From: Microvirga terrae | GTDB taxonomy: Bacteria; Pseudomonadota; Alphaproteobacteria; Rhizobiales; Beijerinckiaceae | Reading direction: 5' to 3' | Assembly: GCF_013307435.2 (NCBI RefSeq) | Contig: NZ_CP102845.1 | Location: 868,001-932,000, forward strand | DNA: 64,000 nt | Shown here: positions 48,932 to 57,621 of the stretch, piece by piece | How the letters are laid out: each line of letters opens with the position of its first letter | How positions within the stretch are numbered: position 1 is the first letter of the stretch | Notes under the pieces: generated by a model | What the model saw: only the letters and a program-made list of their open reading frames with translations | Databases searched by the model: none | Told to the model about the DNA's origin: nothing | Translations under genes and position numbers: made by a program

Positions 48932-49642
48932 TCAGCGGGTTTCACCCGGTCGCTGATGCTGCTCGAGATATGTCCGCAGCGATTTCCCGACGTCCTCGAT
49001 ATGTGCCCTCAAAAGATCGCAGGCCGCTGTGATCTGCCCGGTCTCGCAGAGATGAAGGAGATCAGCATGCTCTGCCTCTGCGCGCTTCATGCCATCCGTG
49101 AGGGAGAGCTGGAGGCGAGTATGCCGGTCGCATTCCTGAAGGAGATTAACCACGATCGCTAATGTACGAGGCTGTTCTGCGTGACGGTACAAAAGCACGT
49201 GAAACTGTGTATTCAATTCGCCCCAGCGCCTGACATGGTTCGCCCGGAGTTCAGCGCTGTACTCCTGAAGGATCTGTTTGAGCGTCTTGTAATCATCCTG
49301 CGTGAGACGGTTGGCGGACGCCCCTAAAAGTCGCGGCTCAAGCAAGGCTCTGAGCTCAAAAAGCTCCTCGACTTCCTCTGTCGAAAGCTCCGAGACTATG
49401 GCTCCCCGGTGAGGGTGAATCTTGACGAGCCCTTCTGCCTCAAGTTGCATCAATGCTTCGCGAATGGGGATTCGGCTCACGCCAAACTCGTTTGCCAAGG
49501 CGTCCTGCCGCAGGGGAAATCCGGCCTTGAAATCGCCGTCCAAAATTCGCTCTCGCAGACTTTCTGCTACCGCAGCAGCGATTGTCCGATGCTGAAGGGA
49601 TTTTTGTGTCGGCTTGGCGACTAATTTTGTTTCAAGGCCCAT
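48932..49642 (-). CDS. GntR-family FCD regulator of the hydroxyproline genes
   Basis: The 236-residue protein has a winged helix (about 20-90; GDFKAGFPLRQDALANEFGV, SRIPIREALMQLEAEGLVKI) and an FCD domain (NTQFHVLLYRHAEQ, RAEAEHADLLHL). It is divergent from the hydroxyproline-type operon, whose promoter contains an inverted repeat placed between -35 and -10, so repression of that operon is the likely role. Confidence 0.87.
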   Translation of the reverse strand: MGLETKLVAKPTQKSLQHRTIAAAVAESLRERILDGDFKAGFPLRQDALANEFGVSRIPIREALMQLEAEGLVKIHPHRGAIVSELSTEEVEELFELRALLEPRLLGASANRLTQDDYKTLKQILQEYSAELRANHVRRWGELNTQFHVLLYRHAEQPRTLAIVVNLLQECDRHTRLQLSLTDGMKRAEAEHADLLHLCETGQITAACDLLRAHIEDVGKSLRTYLEQHQRPGETR

Positions 49643-49709
49643 TGGATCGCCGCTGATGAGGTCAGTGCTCGTGAGTCATCGCCGCTAAAGCAACATACCC
49701 CCGTCTGAC

Positions 49710-49740
49710 TTGACAAGGTAGATTTTATACAATCTACAAT
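49710..49740 (+). promoter_or_regulatory. Promoter and embedded operator of the hydroxyproline operon
   Basis: TTGACA (49710-49715) and TACAAT (49735-49740) form a -35/-10 pair with a 19-bp spacer. The spacer and -10 are covered by a perfect inverted repeat, GTAGATT-TTATAC-AATCTAC (49718-49737). Repressor binding there would block RNA polymerase. The implied transcription start supports translation from 49776. Confidence 0.65.
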
Positions 49741-49775
49741 AATGCCCATCAATGTCCAGTATCGGAGAAGGCGGA

Positions 49776-50702
49776 ATGGCCAAGATCGGATGGGAGGGGG
49801 TTTTCCCCGCGGTTACCACTCAGTTTAAATCGAACTACGAGCTGGACCTCGAGGCCACGGCCCAGGTGATAGATGGGTTGATCAGAGACGGTGTCTCCGG
49901 GCTGATCGTCTGCGGAACGGTGGGGGAAAACACGTCACTAAGCCGAGCCGAAAAGGTGGCAATCATGGAGACTGCCAAAGGGGTCGCTCGGGGACGAGTT
50001 CCGGTGATCGCCGGGATCGCTGAGTTTACGACGGCCTTCGCCTCGGAGGTTGCCAGAGAAGCCGAGCGGGTAGGGCTCGATGGCGTCATGGTCATGCCGG
50101 CACTGGTCTATTCCTCCAAGCCGCACGAGACCGCCGCACATTTCCGGGGCGTCGCCAAAGCGACCGACCTACCTGTGATGGTTTATAACAACCCTCCGAT
50201 CTACAAAAATGACGTGACCCCCGACATCCTGGTCTCTCTCGCCGATTGTGAAACGATCGTCTGCTTCAAAGATTCGTCAGGGGATACCCGCCGGTTTACC
50301 GATACGAAGAACATGGTTGGTGATCGCTTCGTTCTGTTCGCCGGTCTTGACGATGTCGTGGTTGAGAGCGTGATGCTCGGCGCTGCCGGCTGGGTCTCCG
50401 GCATGTCGAATGCCTTTCCTCAGGAAGGCGAAACCCTGTTCAGGCTGGCAAAGGCGGGTCGCTATGAAGAAGCGAAGGCGCTCTATGAATGGTTCATGCC
50501 GCTGCTTCACCTCGACGCTCGTCCGGATCTCGTGCAATGCATCAAGCTCTGTGAGGCAATCATGGGCCGTGGAACGGAACTAACTCGCCCGCCGCGCCTC
50601 CCTCTGAACGCCCACGAGCGCGCAGAGGTGGAGGCGATCATGGACAAGGCCCTGAGAAGCCGTCCGACTCTTCCGGACGTCGGCTTGAAATCAGCTGCCT
50701 GA
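49776..50702 (+). CDS. DHDPS-family deaminase (probable pyrroline-4-hydroxy-2-carboxylate deaminase)
   Basis: The 308-residue TIM-barrel lyase keeps the family's key residues: CGTVGE (about 46-51), Y137 in VMVYNNPP and the Schiff-base K165 in VCFKDSSGD. Next to a 4-hydroxyproline epimerase and a FAD oxidase, it fits the enzyme that deaminates 1-pyrroline-4-hydroxy-2-carboxylate to 2-oxoglutarate semialdehyde. ATG 49776 has GGAG at eight-base spacing and is preferred to the ATG at 49752, which is too close to the promoter. Confidence 0.85.
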   Translation: MAKIGWEGVFPAVTTQFKSNYELDLEATAQVIDGLIRDGVSGLIVCGTVGENTSLSRAEKVAIMETAKGVARGRVPVIAGIAEFTTAFASEVAREAERVGLDGVMVMPALVYSSKPHETAAHFRGVAKATDLPVMVYNNPPIYKNDVTPDILVSLADCETIVCFKDSSGDTRRFTDTKNMVGDRFVLFAGLDDVVVESVMLGAAGWVSGMSNAFPQEGETLFRLAKAGRYEEAKALYEWFMPLLHLDARPDLVQCIKLCEAIMGRGTELTRPPRLPLNAHERAEVEAIMDKALRSRPTLPDVGLKSAA

Positions 50703-50781
50703 GGAAGTCGCGGCGAAGGACTGACGATATCCTTCGCCGCTTCGATGGAAGTTGGCAATATCTCTGATCAGCGAGCGAGCG

Positions 50782-51804
50782 ATGGCGCGTCACACCTTCT
50801 TTTGCATTGATGGCCATACCTGCGGCAACCCGGTTCGGGTGGTGTCCGGCGGTAGCATTCCCCAGTTGAAGGGGGAGACGATGTTCGACCGCCGGCAGCA
50901 TTTCATTGCCGAGTACGATTGGATTCGCACAGGTCTGATGTTCGAACCTCGCGGACACGACATGATGTCCGGCTCGATCCTTTACCCGCCTACGCGCTCC
51001 GATTGCGACGTGGGCATTTTGTTCATTGAGACGTCCGGCTGTCTCCCAATGTGTGGGCACGGGACGATCGGGACCGTCACCATTGCGCTTGAGAACGGTT
51101 TGATCCATCCCAGGACGCCGGGCCTCCTGCGGCTCGACACGCCGGCAGGGGTGGTCGAGGCGCGCTATGAGCAGAATGGCCCCTTTATCGAACGGGTTCG
51201 GATCACCAACATTCCGTCTTTCCTCTATGGCACAGGATACGAGGTCGAGGTGGAAGGGCTCGGTTCTCTAACCATGGACGTCGCTTATGGCGGCAACTTC
51301 TACGCCATCGTCGAACCGCAGGCTCTCTACTCCGACTTGGCGGACATCAATCCATCCGATGTCCTGCGCTGGAGCCCCAGGCTGAGGGAAGCCTTCAACG
51401 CCCGTTATCGGATTGCGCATCCCGAAAACCCGGAGATCAACCGCCTGACTCATGTTCTGTGGACGGGACGGGCGCAGACGAAGGGCGGAACGGCTCGGAA
51501 CGCCGTGTTCTATGGCGACAAGGCCATCGATCGATCGCCGTGTGGCACGGGGACATCGGCCCGAATGGCGCATCTCGCGGCGCGGGGGGATCTGAAAGAA
51601 AGCGATGAGTTCGTTCATGAGAGCATCATCGGCTCCACCTTCATTGGGCGCGTCGAAGGGCGCACGAAGGTCGGAGACCGCGACGCCATCATTCCCTCCA
51701 TCGAGGGATGGGCGCGGGTCACAGGCTTCAACACCATCGTCATCGACGATCGCGATCCCTTCGCGCACGGATTCCAGGTTGTGGATCGAACTGTGCGAGC
51801 CTGA
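50782..51804 (+). CDS. 4-hydroxyproline 2-epimerase (proline racemase family)
   Basis: The 340-residue enzyme has both catalytic cysteines of the epimerase: C91 in GCLPMCGHGTIG and C254 in DRSPCGTGTSAR, with the first preceded by the family's H-D loop (GHDMMSGSILYPP). A Cys rather than Thr at the second site indicates a racemase/epimerase rather than a dehydratase. It interconverts trans-4-hydroxy-L-proline and cis-4-hydroxy-D-proline. The start at 50782 drops ten residues of non-family sequence. Confidence 0.88.
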   Translation: MARHTFFCIDGHTCGNPVRVVSGGSIPQLKGETMFDRRQHFIAEYDWIRTGLMFEPRGHDMMSGSILYPPTRSDCDVGILFIETSGCLPMCGHGTIGTVTIALENGLIHPRTPGLLRLDTPAGVVEARYEQNGPFIERVRITNIPSFLYGTGYEVEVEGLGSLTMDVAYGGNFYAIVEPQALYSDLADINPSDVLRWSPRLREAFNARYRIAHPENPEINRLTHVLWTGRAQTKGGTARNAVFYGDKAIDRSPCGTGTSARMAHLAARGDLKESDEFVHESIIGSTFIGRVEGRTKVGDRDAIIPSIEGWARVTGFNTIVIDDRDPFAHGFQVVDRTVRA

Positions 51805-51850
51805 TGCCCCGGTTGTCGGGGCGTGTGTATTCAAGTGAACAGGATGCAGG

Positions 51851-53086
51851 ATGCGGATCGCAATCGTCGGTGCTGGAATCGTCGGCCTAACGGCCGCGCA
51901 TGCCCTCCTCGACAGAGGTCATCGGGTCACTCTCATTGACCCGGGCAATCAGGCGAGGCGGCCGACGGACGGCAATGCCGGCTGGATTGCCCATACCGAC
52001 ATCATGCCACTCGCGTCGCCGAAAGTCTGGCGGAATCTTCCAGGCTGGCTCGTGGATCCGCTGGGACCCCTTACCATCAGGCCAACCTATCTTCCGGCGC
52101 TGATGCCATGGCTCATCCGTTTCGTGCTATCCTCATCGCCCATGCGGATCAAGGCGAGCATGGCGGCCATTCGTGCCATCAACGCGGAAGCGCTACCGTC
52201 TTGGAAGGCGCTTCTATCCTCGTTGAATCTGAGCACGCATCTGCGAGAGAACGGAATCATGTCCGTGTGGAGGCGTCAGGAGGCCTTTTTGCGGGCCAGG
52301 GATGTCCTCGATCACCAGCGTGAACTCGGCATTGAGATCGATGTGCTTGATGGCAACGATCTCAAGCGACTGGAGCCTGCGCTTCAAAACATCGAAGCTG
52401 GTGCTCTCTATCCGGATGCGTGCCACATCTCCGATCCTGCCGATTTGGCGTCCGATCTTATGAGGCTCGTTCAGGAGCGAGGTGCAGTGCGTGTAGTCTC
52501 CCGCGCTCTAGCGGTGGAGGCAGAGGACAGCGGAATCCATGTGCGAACGAACGATTCCGAAAGAAGTGTCTCTGCCGACAAGGTTGTCATTGCAGCTGGG
52601 ATATGGTCACGTCCGATCGCAAGGATGCTGGGAGATAGGATCCCTCTCGACACGGAGCGCGGCTATAATGCCACCTATCCCAAGGGTGCTTTCGGTCTCA
52701 ACCGTCCGATCATGTTCGAGGGCGAGGGTTTTGTCACCACGCCCCTTGATACCGGTGACAGGGTTGGCGGCGCCGTCGAGTTCGCCGGACTGGACTCCCA
52801 TCCCAATCATGACCGCACATCGGCGATGATCTCTCGCCTGAAGCGCTTCCTTCCCGACTTCGATGCGACACAAAATGCAAGACTCTGGATGGGCTTTCGG
52901 CCGTCCATTCCCGACTCTCTTCCCGTCATCGGCGCATCCAGACGAGACGCCCGCGTGGTCTATGCGTTCGGTCATGGTCATCATGGTCTGACCCAGGCGG
53001 CGATCACATCACTGCTGGTCGCAGACTTGGTCGATGGAAGGCCTAGCTCGATCGATCTAAAGCCTTATTCGGCGCAGCGCTTCTGA
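51851..53086 (+). CDS. FAD-dependent D-amino-acid (D-hydroxyproline) dehydrogenase
   Basis: The 411-residue DAO-family flavoprotein begins with the FAD motif IAIVGAGIVGLTAAHALLDR and has the second FAD segment KVVIAAGIWSRPIARMLGDR. The C-terminal signature is WMGFRPSIPDSLPVIGASRR, followed by YAFGHGHHGLTQAA. With the epimerase and deaminase upstream it would oxidise cis-4-hydroxy-D-proline to the pyrroline. The pathway's final 2-oxoglutarate semialdehyde dehydrogenase is not in the window. Confidence 0.87.
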   Translation: MRIAIVGAGIVGLTAAHALLDRGHRVTLIDPGNQARRPTDGNAGWIAHTDIMPLASPKVWRNLPGWLVDPLGPLTIRPTYLPALMPWLIRFVLSSSPMRIKASMAAIRAINAEALPSWKALLSSLNLSTHLRENGIMSVWRRQEAFLRARDVLDHQRELGIEIDVLDGNDLKRLEPALQNIEAGALYPDACHISDPADLASDLMRLVQERGAVRVVSRALAVEAEDSGIHVRTNDSERSVSADKVVIAAGIWSRPIARMLGDRIPLDTERGYNATYPKGAFGLNRPIMFEGEGFVTTPLDTGDRVGGAVEFAGLDSHPNHDRTSAMISRLKRFLPDFDATQNARLWMGFRPSIPDSLPVIGASRRDARVVYAFGHGHHGLTQAAITSLLVADLVDGRPSSIDLKPYSAQRF

Positions 53087-53143
53087 AGAGGCACATCGTC
53101 AGGGCTTCCGCGCAGTCCATAGCAGTCTAGGCGCCGATACCCA

Positions 53144-53371
53144 TCATGCGGTCGGTTGAGGCGTAGTCGGCGTGACAGGGATCTCTGGTGGTGATGTGGG
53201 AGGCACTCCGATCGGTTCACCCGGCGGTGGTATATCGCCCGGCGTCGTAGGCGGAACGCCGATAGGTTCGGGCTGAGGAGCCTCTGGCGGAGTAGGGGGG
53301 CTCACCGGCGCTGGATTGGGGTCAGACGGCGTCGGTTCGGGGTAAGGCTGGTTGGGCAAAGGAATGGGCAT
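53144..53371 (-). CDS. Small proline-rich protein
   Basis: The 75-residue frame starts MPIPLPNQPYPEPTPSDPNP and is mostly Pro with Glu, Thr and Gly. It contains two copies of a PIGVPPT(T/S)P motif about 16 residues apart. No signal peptide or known domain is visible. A GGAG lies 10-11 bases before the ATG, and the in-frame ATG at 53422 is an alternative start (92 aa). Similar short Pro-rich proteins exist in Hyphomicrobiales, but whether this is expressed is uncertain. Confidence 0.45.
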   Translation of the reverse strand: MPIPLPNQPYPEPTPSDPNPAPVSPPTPPEAPQPEPIGVPPTTPGDIPPPGEPIGVPPTSPPEIPVTPTTPQPTA

Positions 53372-53665
53372 CCAGGCGGCGCTCCACTGTCTGATGCGTT
53401 TGTCAGAGTCCGTAAAAGGCAATCACCAGCCAAGCACTAGGTTCCGCTCGCAGGGAATCAAGATCCGGTCAGTCCACGTAAAATGTGATGCTATAGCAAT
53501 AATCGACGATTTAGGAACGCCTAGATGTCCTTGCCGGGCACATTCCATCTGCAGGCTTAGGGAAGGTTCCAAGCCATGAAGTCGTCCGGTTCTGGTAGAG
53601 ACGTTCGAAGTTGAACTGATCCACGGAGACGAACTCAGCGCCATTCAACGTCGATCGCTGAGGCG
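53372..53665. other. Intergenic stretch with no supported gene
   Basis: About 290 bases between the proline-rich frame and the end of the interrupted dgoK homologue. The overlapping frames are shadows without start signals. No hairpin with a T-run was seen. Confidence 0.4.
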
Positions 53666-54586
53666 TCAATTTCGGGAAGCAGATTCTACCGTGCCGCTGA
53701 AACACGGGCTGCTGACGCAAAGTGCTTGAAAGGCCCTCAGAGCGGCATTGTCGGTTACCGACGACCTCATCCCGGCTTCCTGCAATGCCAAACCGTAGCG
53801 CCGGCATAAGGCAGGAGCGCCGATCAGCGTAACATGGTTGTCAGGAGCGCTGAACTCCGCGATCGCCTCCCTCACCTCCGCGCCAATCAACAGGCCCGAA
53901 AGGTAATCGCTGATCTCTGCGGGAGATAGTTCTCCACACAGAGCGCCGCTGCGTGCCGAGAAAATGCGCCGCAGGACGTGGCCTCCAATGCAGCGGTCCT
54001 GCGCAAGCCTGACACCGCGCAGGAAAGCCTCCTAGCTGTCGATTGATTGTTCCGGAATCAGCTTGCTGACGAGGGAGCTCGACTTCAGCAATGTGGCAAT
54101 CTCCCCCGACATATAAGTGGCGAAATGTTCGATCCGACCCTTCTTGACGGAGACCCACTTGCTGTGAGCGCCGGGAAGGACGACAAGGCCGCTGTTTAGT
54201 CCCATCGCGCCGAAAATCTTGAGTTCCTCGCCTCGCATCATGTCGGGCAGGGGATCGCGTACTGAGACGCCCGGAAGAAACACGAGGGACGGCAAGCCGT
54301 CCATAAGCTTTATGACTGCTTGCGCAGCGACGTCATCCAGAGAGGCAGGCGCCTGCGCATAAGGTGTCTCCACCCAGCCATTGCGGCTGGTGATCATGCC
54401 GGAGAGATAGATGCGGCTGGCCTTTGTCGTCCAATCTCCGACGATGTCGCGGAGAGTCTTTTCAAAGGCGCCACCACCGATATGGTTGATACCTTTCGCC
54501 TCCTGCCGCTCTCCCCGAAGGGACCCGTCATTGGACAAGAGGAAGGCGTGGAAGGTCATCGAGGTCCATTCGATCGCAATGAACAT
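53666..54586 (-). pseudogene. dgoK: 2-dehydro-3-deoxygalactonokinase homologue interrupted by an in-frame TAG
   Basis: The frame encodes a full DgoK-length product of 306 codons plus stop, but codon 185 (54034-54032) is TAG. Reading continues in the same frame after it with clear kinase sequence: EAFLRGVRLAQDRC, EISDYLSGLLIGAEVREA and VTLIGAPALCRRYGLALQ. A single C-to-T change of a CAG codon explains it. The N-terminal phosphate loop is also degenerate: the usual D-W-G-T-T is E-W-T-S-M at residues 6-10. The enzyme would phosphorylate 2-keto-3-deoxygalactonate. The 184-residue product alone is unlikely to work. It follows an enolase-superfamily gene by 11 bases. Confidence 0.85.
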
Positions 54587-54597
54587 GCTGGATCCCT

Positions 54598-55749
54598 CTA
54601 GTAGGCTGGCTTGACCGGAAACCAGTCTTTGCGCTCCTCGTCGAGGTAGGCGCCCACGATGCTGTCGACCGCATAGCGTCGCACCGCCTCTTCGTCGACC
54701 TCGACGCCAAGGCCTGGCGTGTCTGGGACCTGAAAACGTCCGAGCAGCAAAGCAGGAGGAGCGGCGGAAATGTCTCCGCCGAGATAAGCACGTTCCGTAT
54801 CGATGGCGAGGCTCATGTTGGGGATCGATGCTGCGAGGTGGATGTAGCCCGCCTGGGACAGCGCCAGTTCTGCGCCCGAGTGCAGCGTCACCGGGATTCC
54901 GACGGCCTCGCAGATGGCCGCGGCCTTGATCGTCTGCCACAGCCCACCTTCCTCGTGCGGATCGAGCAGCACCACGTCTGCGGCATCGGCACGCACGATG
55001 TTGCCGATATCGGACAGAGTGTAGGCACTCTCGTCGAGGGCGATTGGAACCGGCGTCGATCGCCTCAGGAGCGCATGGCCTGCAAGATCATCGAGTTCCA
55101 GGGGCTGCTCCACATAGGCCGGGTCGAAGGCTCGCAGCTTTTCCAGTTGCCGCTTGGCGGTGCCGGGTGTCCAGGCGCCGTTCACGTCAAGGCGCAGAGC
55201 CCGTGTGCCGATGGCCTCACGGGAGGTCGCTGCCAATTCGATATCGCTCGGCTCGTCGAAGCCAATCTTGACCTTGAAGGTCTCGTAGCCAGCGTCGAGG
55301 AACCTTCCGATCCTCTCCTTCAGCTGTTTCACGTCCTTTGTGAACAGATAGGCGGCTGCTTCCACATCCTTGCGCCACCGCCCACCCCAGAGGCTTGACA
55401 AGGGAAGCTTCGCCTGCTTGCCGAGAGCATCCCACATGGCCATCTCGAGCGCAGCAACCGCCATCACGGCCGCTCTCTTGTGGTGGTAGTAGCCAGAGCC
55501 CAGAACATGCCGGTGCAGGCGCTCCACGTCGGCCACAGGATAGCCTAATCCTACCTTGGCAACGATATCGGCGAACACTGCCGGTACGGTTGTGATCAGC
55601 GAGATCGTCTCGCCCCATCCGACGATCCCAGCATCGGTCTCGATCCGGCAGATGAGCCGGGTCGTTCCGATCCTGCGGCCCGACCCCCAAAGAATATTTT
55701 CCGTGAACGGGATCCGCACAAGAGCATGGTGAATGGCTGTGATTCTCAT
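54598..55749 (-). CDS. Enolase-superfamily (mandelate racemase/muconate lactonizing) enzyme
   Basis: The 383-residue protein has the catalytic K-x-K motif K159/K161 (TFKVKIGF) and metal ligands D188 (LDVNGAW), E214 (YVEQPL) and D239 (ALDESAY). After these, where muconate enzymes have a second Lys, the sequence is VVLLDPHEEGGL, so the subgroup is not a standard one. With a DgoK homologue in the same operon, a sugar-acid dehydratase or a lactonizing/racemizing enzyme is plausible. The start at 55749 gives MRITAIHH, the usual family beginning. Confidence 0.83.
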   Translation of the reverse strand: MRITAIHHALVRIPFTENILWGSGRRIGTTRLICRIETDAGIVGWGETISLITTVPAVFADIVAKVGLGYPVADVERLHRHVLGSGYYHHKRAAVMAVAALEMAMWDALGKQAKLPLSSLWGGRWRKDVEAAAYLFTKDVKQLKERIGRFLDAGYETFKVKIGFDEPSDIELAATSREAIGTRALRLDVNGAWTPGTAKRQLEKLRAFDPAYVEQPLELDDLAGHALLRRSTPVPIALDESAYTLSDIGNIVRADAADVVLLDPHEEGGLWQTIKAAAICEAVGIPVTLHSGAELALSQAGYIHLAASIPNMSLAIDTERAYLGGDISAAPPALLLGRFQVPDTPGLGVEVDEEAVRRYAVDSIVGAYLDEERKDWFPVKPAY

Positions 55750-55778
55750 TGGGGCGGACCTCTTCAACGAAAGGCGAG

Positions 55779-55806
55779 TTGACTTGGAACTCGGTTCCAA
55801 CATAAT
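55779..55806 (+). promoter_or_regulatory. Promoter and IclR-type operator of the fusion gene
   Basis: TTGACT (55779-55784) and CATAAT (55801-55806), 16 bp apart, form a promoter on the plus strand. The spacer is almost entirely filled by a perfect 17-bp inverted repeat, TTGGAAC-TCG-GTTCCAA (55784-55800), the form of an IclR-family operator. It lies between the divergent enolase and IclR-fusion genes and could control both. Confidence 0.65.
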
Positions 55807-55863
55807 TCCACCCATCCGGAAGGGTCAATTGGACAAGAGGCTCATCCTTTCGACGGAGCTGTG

Positions 55864-57594
55864 ATGGGACGCATGCAGGCGGAGCTGAGAATCGACGATG
55901 AGGTCGAAAGCGGCCCTTCTGGGCCAGTTCCAGGCGTGCAGGCGCTCACGCGAGGCATTCAGCTCATCGAGCTCGTGGCTTCGGCTGCAGTGCCGCCCCG
56001 ATTTACGGATCTTCTTGACGGCTCCGGCATGCCCAAGGGCACACTGCATCGCATCCTTCAGGCACTTGTTGATGAGCGGCTTCTGAAGCTCGATGGCCGG
56101 GATCAGACTTATCGCCTTGGCTCGCGCCTGTTCCAATGGGCACACCGGGTCTGGGACGATTTCGACCTGCGCGGCGCGGCCGAGCCGGAGCTCGAGCGCC
56201 TGCGGGACCTCACAGGCGAGACGGTGCGACTCGGAATCCTTGATAGGGATGAGATCCTCTACATCGATCAGCGCGAGGCCCCGCAGCCGGTACGCCTCGG
56301 CAACGGCGTCGGAAGCCGAGCCAAACCCTATGCAAGCGGTCTCGGCAAGGCGATCCTTGCGCATCTCTCGCTCGAAATGCGACGCAGGCTCCTGGGTGAG
56401 GCAGAGCTGCAGCGCCTGACCCCTCACACGATTGCGGATTTCAACGAACTCCTCAGTCAGCTCGATCTCACCAAGGCTCGCGGTTACGCGGTTTCCATCG
56501 ACGAGCAGAATATCGGCATCAGCTCAGTGGCCGCGCCCATTCTGGATCATGAGGCCAAGCCATTGGGTGCGATCGGGGTTATCGGCCCGTCCTTCCGGTT
56601 GCCGCCCGAGCGCCTCCATGCTCTCGGACGTGACGTCATCGAGGCTGCCCGGCGAATTTCCGGCAATATCGGCGAGGTGGCAATGTCGTTGAATATTAAC
56701 CCCCGGCCGCTCGGTGCCGACCGGGACGACGTGCGATGCGCCATTCCCGCGAGTCTCTTCCTGGGTGAAGGGCCGCATTGGTCTATTCACGACCAGCAGC
56801 TCTACTTCGTCGACATTCTCGCGCCGTCCGTCTGCATTGGCGACCCGATCAAGGGGACTTACCGCTCCTGGCCGATGCCCGAGCTGACGAGCTTCCTGAT
56901 CCCGCGCAAGGCAGGTGGATTCATTGCCGGCATGCAGAACGAGGTGCGAGCCATCAATCCGGAATCGAACGAGAGCATGGTGCTTGCCCGACCCGAGATC
57001 GGCCGTCCGGGGAACCGGTTCAATGATGGAAAGTGCGATCGCCATGGCCGGCTATGGGCCGGTACGCTCGCCATCGACACGACTCCGGGGCAAGGCTCGC
57101 TCTGGCGGCTTGATCCCGACGGGAGGGTTCATGAAATGGACCGGGGCTTCCACGTCTCGAATGGCCTAGGCTGGAGCCCCGACGATCGTCTCTTTTATTT
57201 CACCGATACCGCGAAGCAGACAATCTACGTCTATGATTTCGACAGTACGACCGGATCCATAGAGAACAGGCGCATTTTCGTGACCGTGCCGGAGAGCGAA
57301 GGCAAGCCGGACGGCTTGACCATTGATGGCGAAGGGTTCGTATGGAGCGCACATTGGGACGGCTGGTGCGTCACGCGGTATGATCCGGAAGGGCGTGTGG
57401 AGCGCGTCATCAACTTGCCGGTGCCCCGGCCGACCAGCTGCGTATTCGGCGGCGCGGAGATGCACACCCTCTTCGTGACTTCGGCCCGCATTCGCCTGTC
57501 TGCGGGACAAATCGCCGATGCTCCGCTGTCGGGCAGCGTTTTTGCCATTGAGACCGGCATCAAGGGGCTACCGGAAAACGTCTTCGGCGGGTGA
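55864..57594 (+). CDS. IclR-family regulator fused to an SMP-30/gluconolactonase domain
   Basis: The 576-residue protein joins two complete units. Residues about 25-270 are an IclR regulator: a helix-turn-helix with RFTDLLDGSGMPKGTLHRIL, then an effector domain with GKAILAHLS, ARGYAVSIDEQNIGISSVAA and GAIGVIGPS. Residues about 290-565 are a six-bladed SMP-30 lactonase with metal residues in LFLGEGPHWS, RFNDGKCDRHGRLWAG, VSNGLGWSPD and KPDGLTIDG. The second half would open sugar lactones. GGAG lies five bases before ATG 55864; ATG 55873 is also possible. No frameshift or gap separates the halves. Confidence 0.88.
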   Translation: MGRMQAELRIDDEVESGPSGPVPGVQALTRGIQLIELVASAAVPPRFTDLLDGSGMPKGTLHRILQALVDERLLKLDGRDQTYRLGSRLFQWAHRVWDDFDLRGAAEPELERLRDLTGETVRLGILDRDEILYIDQREAPQPVRLGNGVGSRAKPYASGLGKAILAHLSLEMRRRLLGEAELQRLTPHTIADFNELLSQLDLTKARGYAVSIDEQNIGISSVAAPILDHEAKPLGAIGVIGPSFRLPPERLHALGRDVIEAARRISGNIGEVAMSLNINPRPLGADRDDVRCAIPASLFLGEGPHWSIHDQQLYFVDILAPSVCIGDPIKGTYRSWPMPELTSFLIPRKAGGFIAGMQNEVRAINPESNESMVLARPEIGRPGNRFNDGKCDRHGRLWAGTLAIDTTPGQGSLWRLDPDGRVHEMDRGFHVSNGLGWSPDDRLFYFTDTAKQTIYVYDFDSTTGSIENRRIFVTVPESEGKPDGLTIDGEGFVWSAHWDGWCVTRYDPEGRVERVINLPVPRPTSCVFGGAEMHTLFVTSARIRLSAGQIADAPLSGSVFAIETGIKGLPENVFGG

Positions 57595-57621
57595 CAGATA
57601 CTTCAGGGACACGCAATCGAT

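Noticed and set aside
53841..54158. A 105-codon frame overlapping the dgoK stop, first thought to be evidence of a frameshift
   Set aside because: The dgoK continuation lies in the original frame after a simple TAG codon, so no frameshift is needed.
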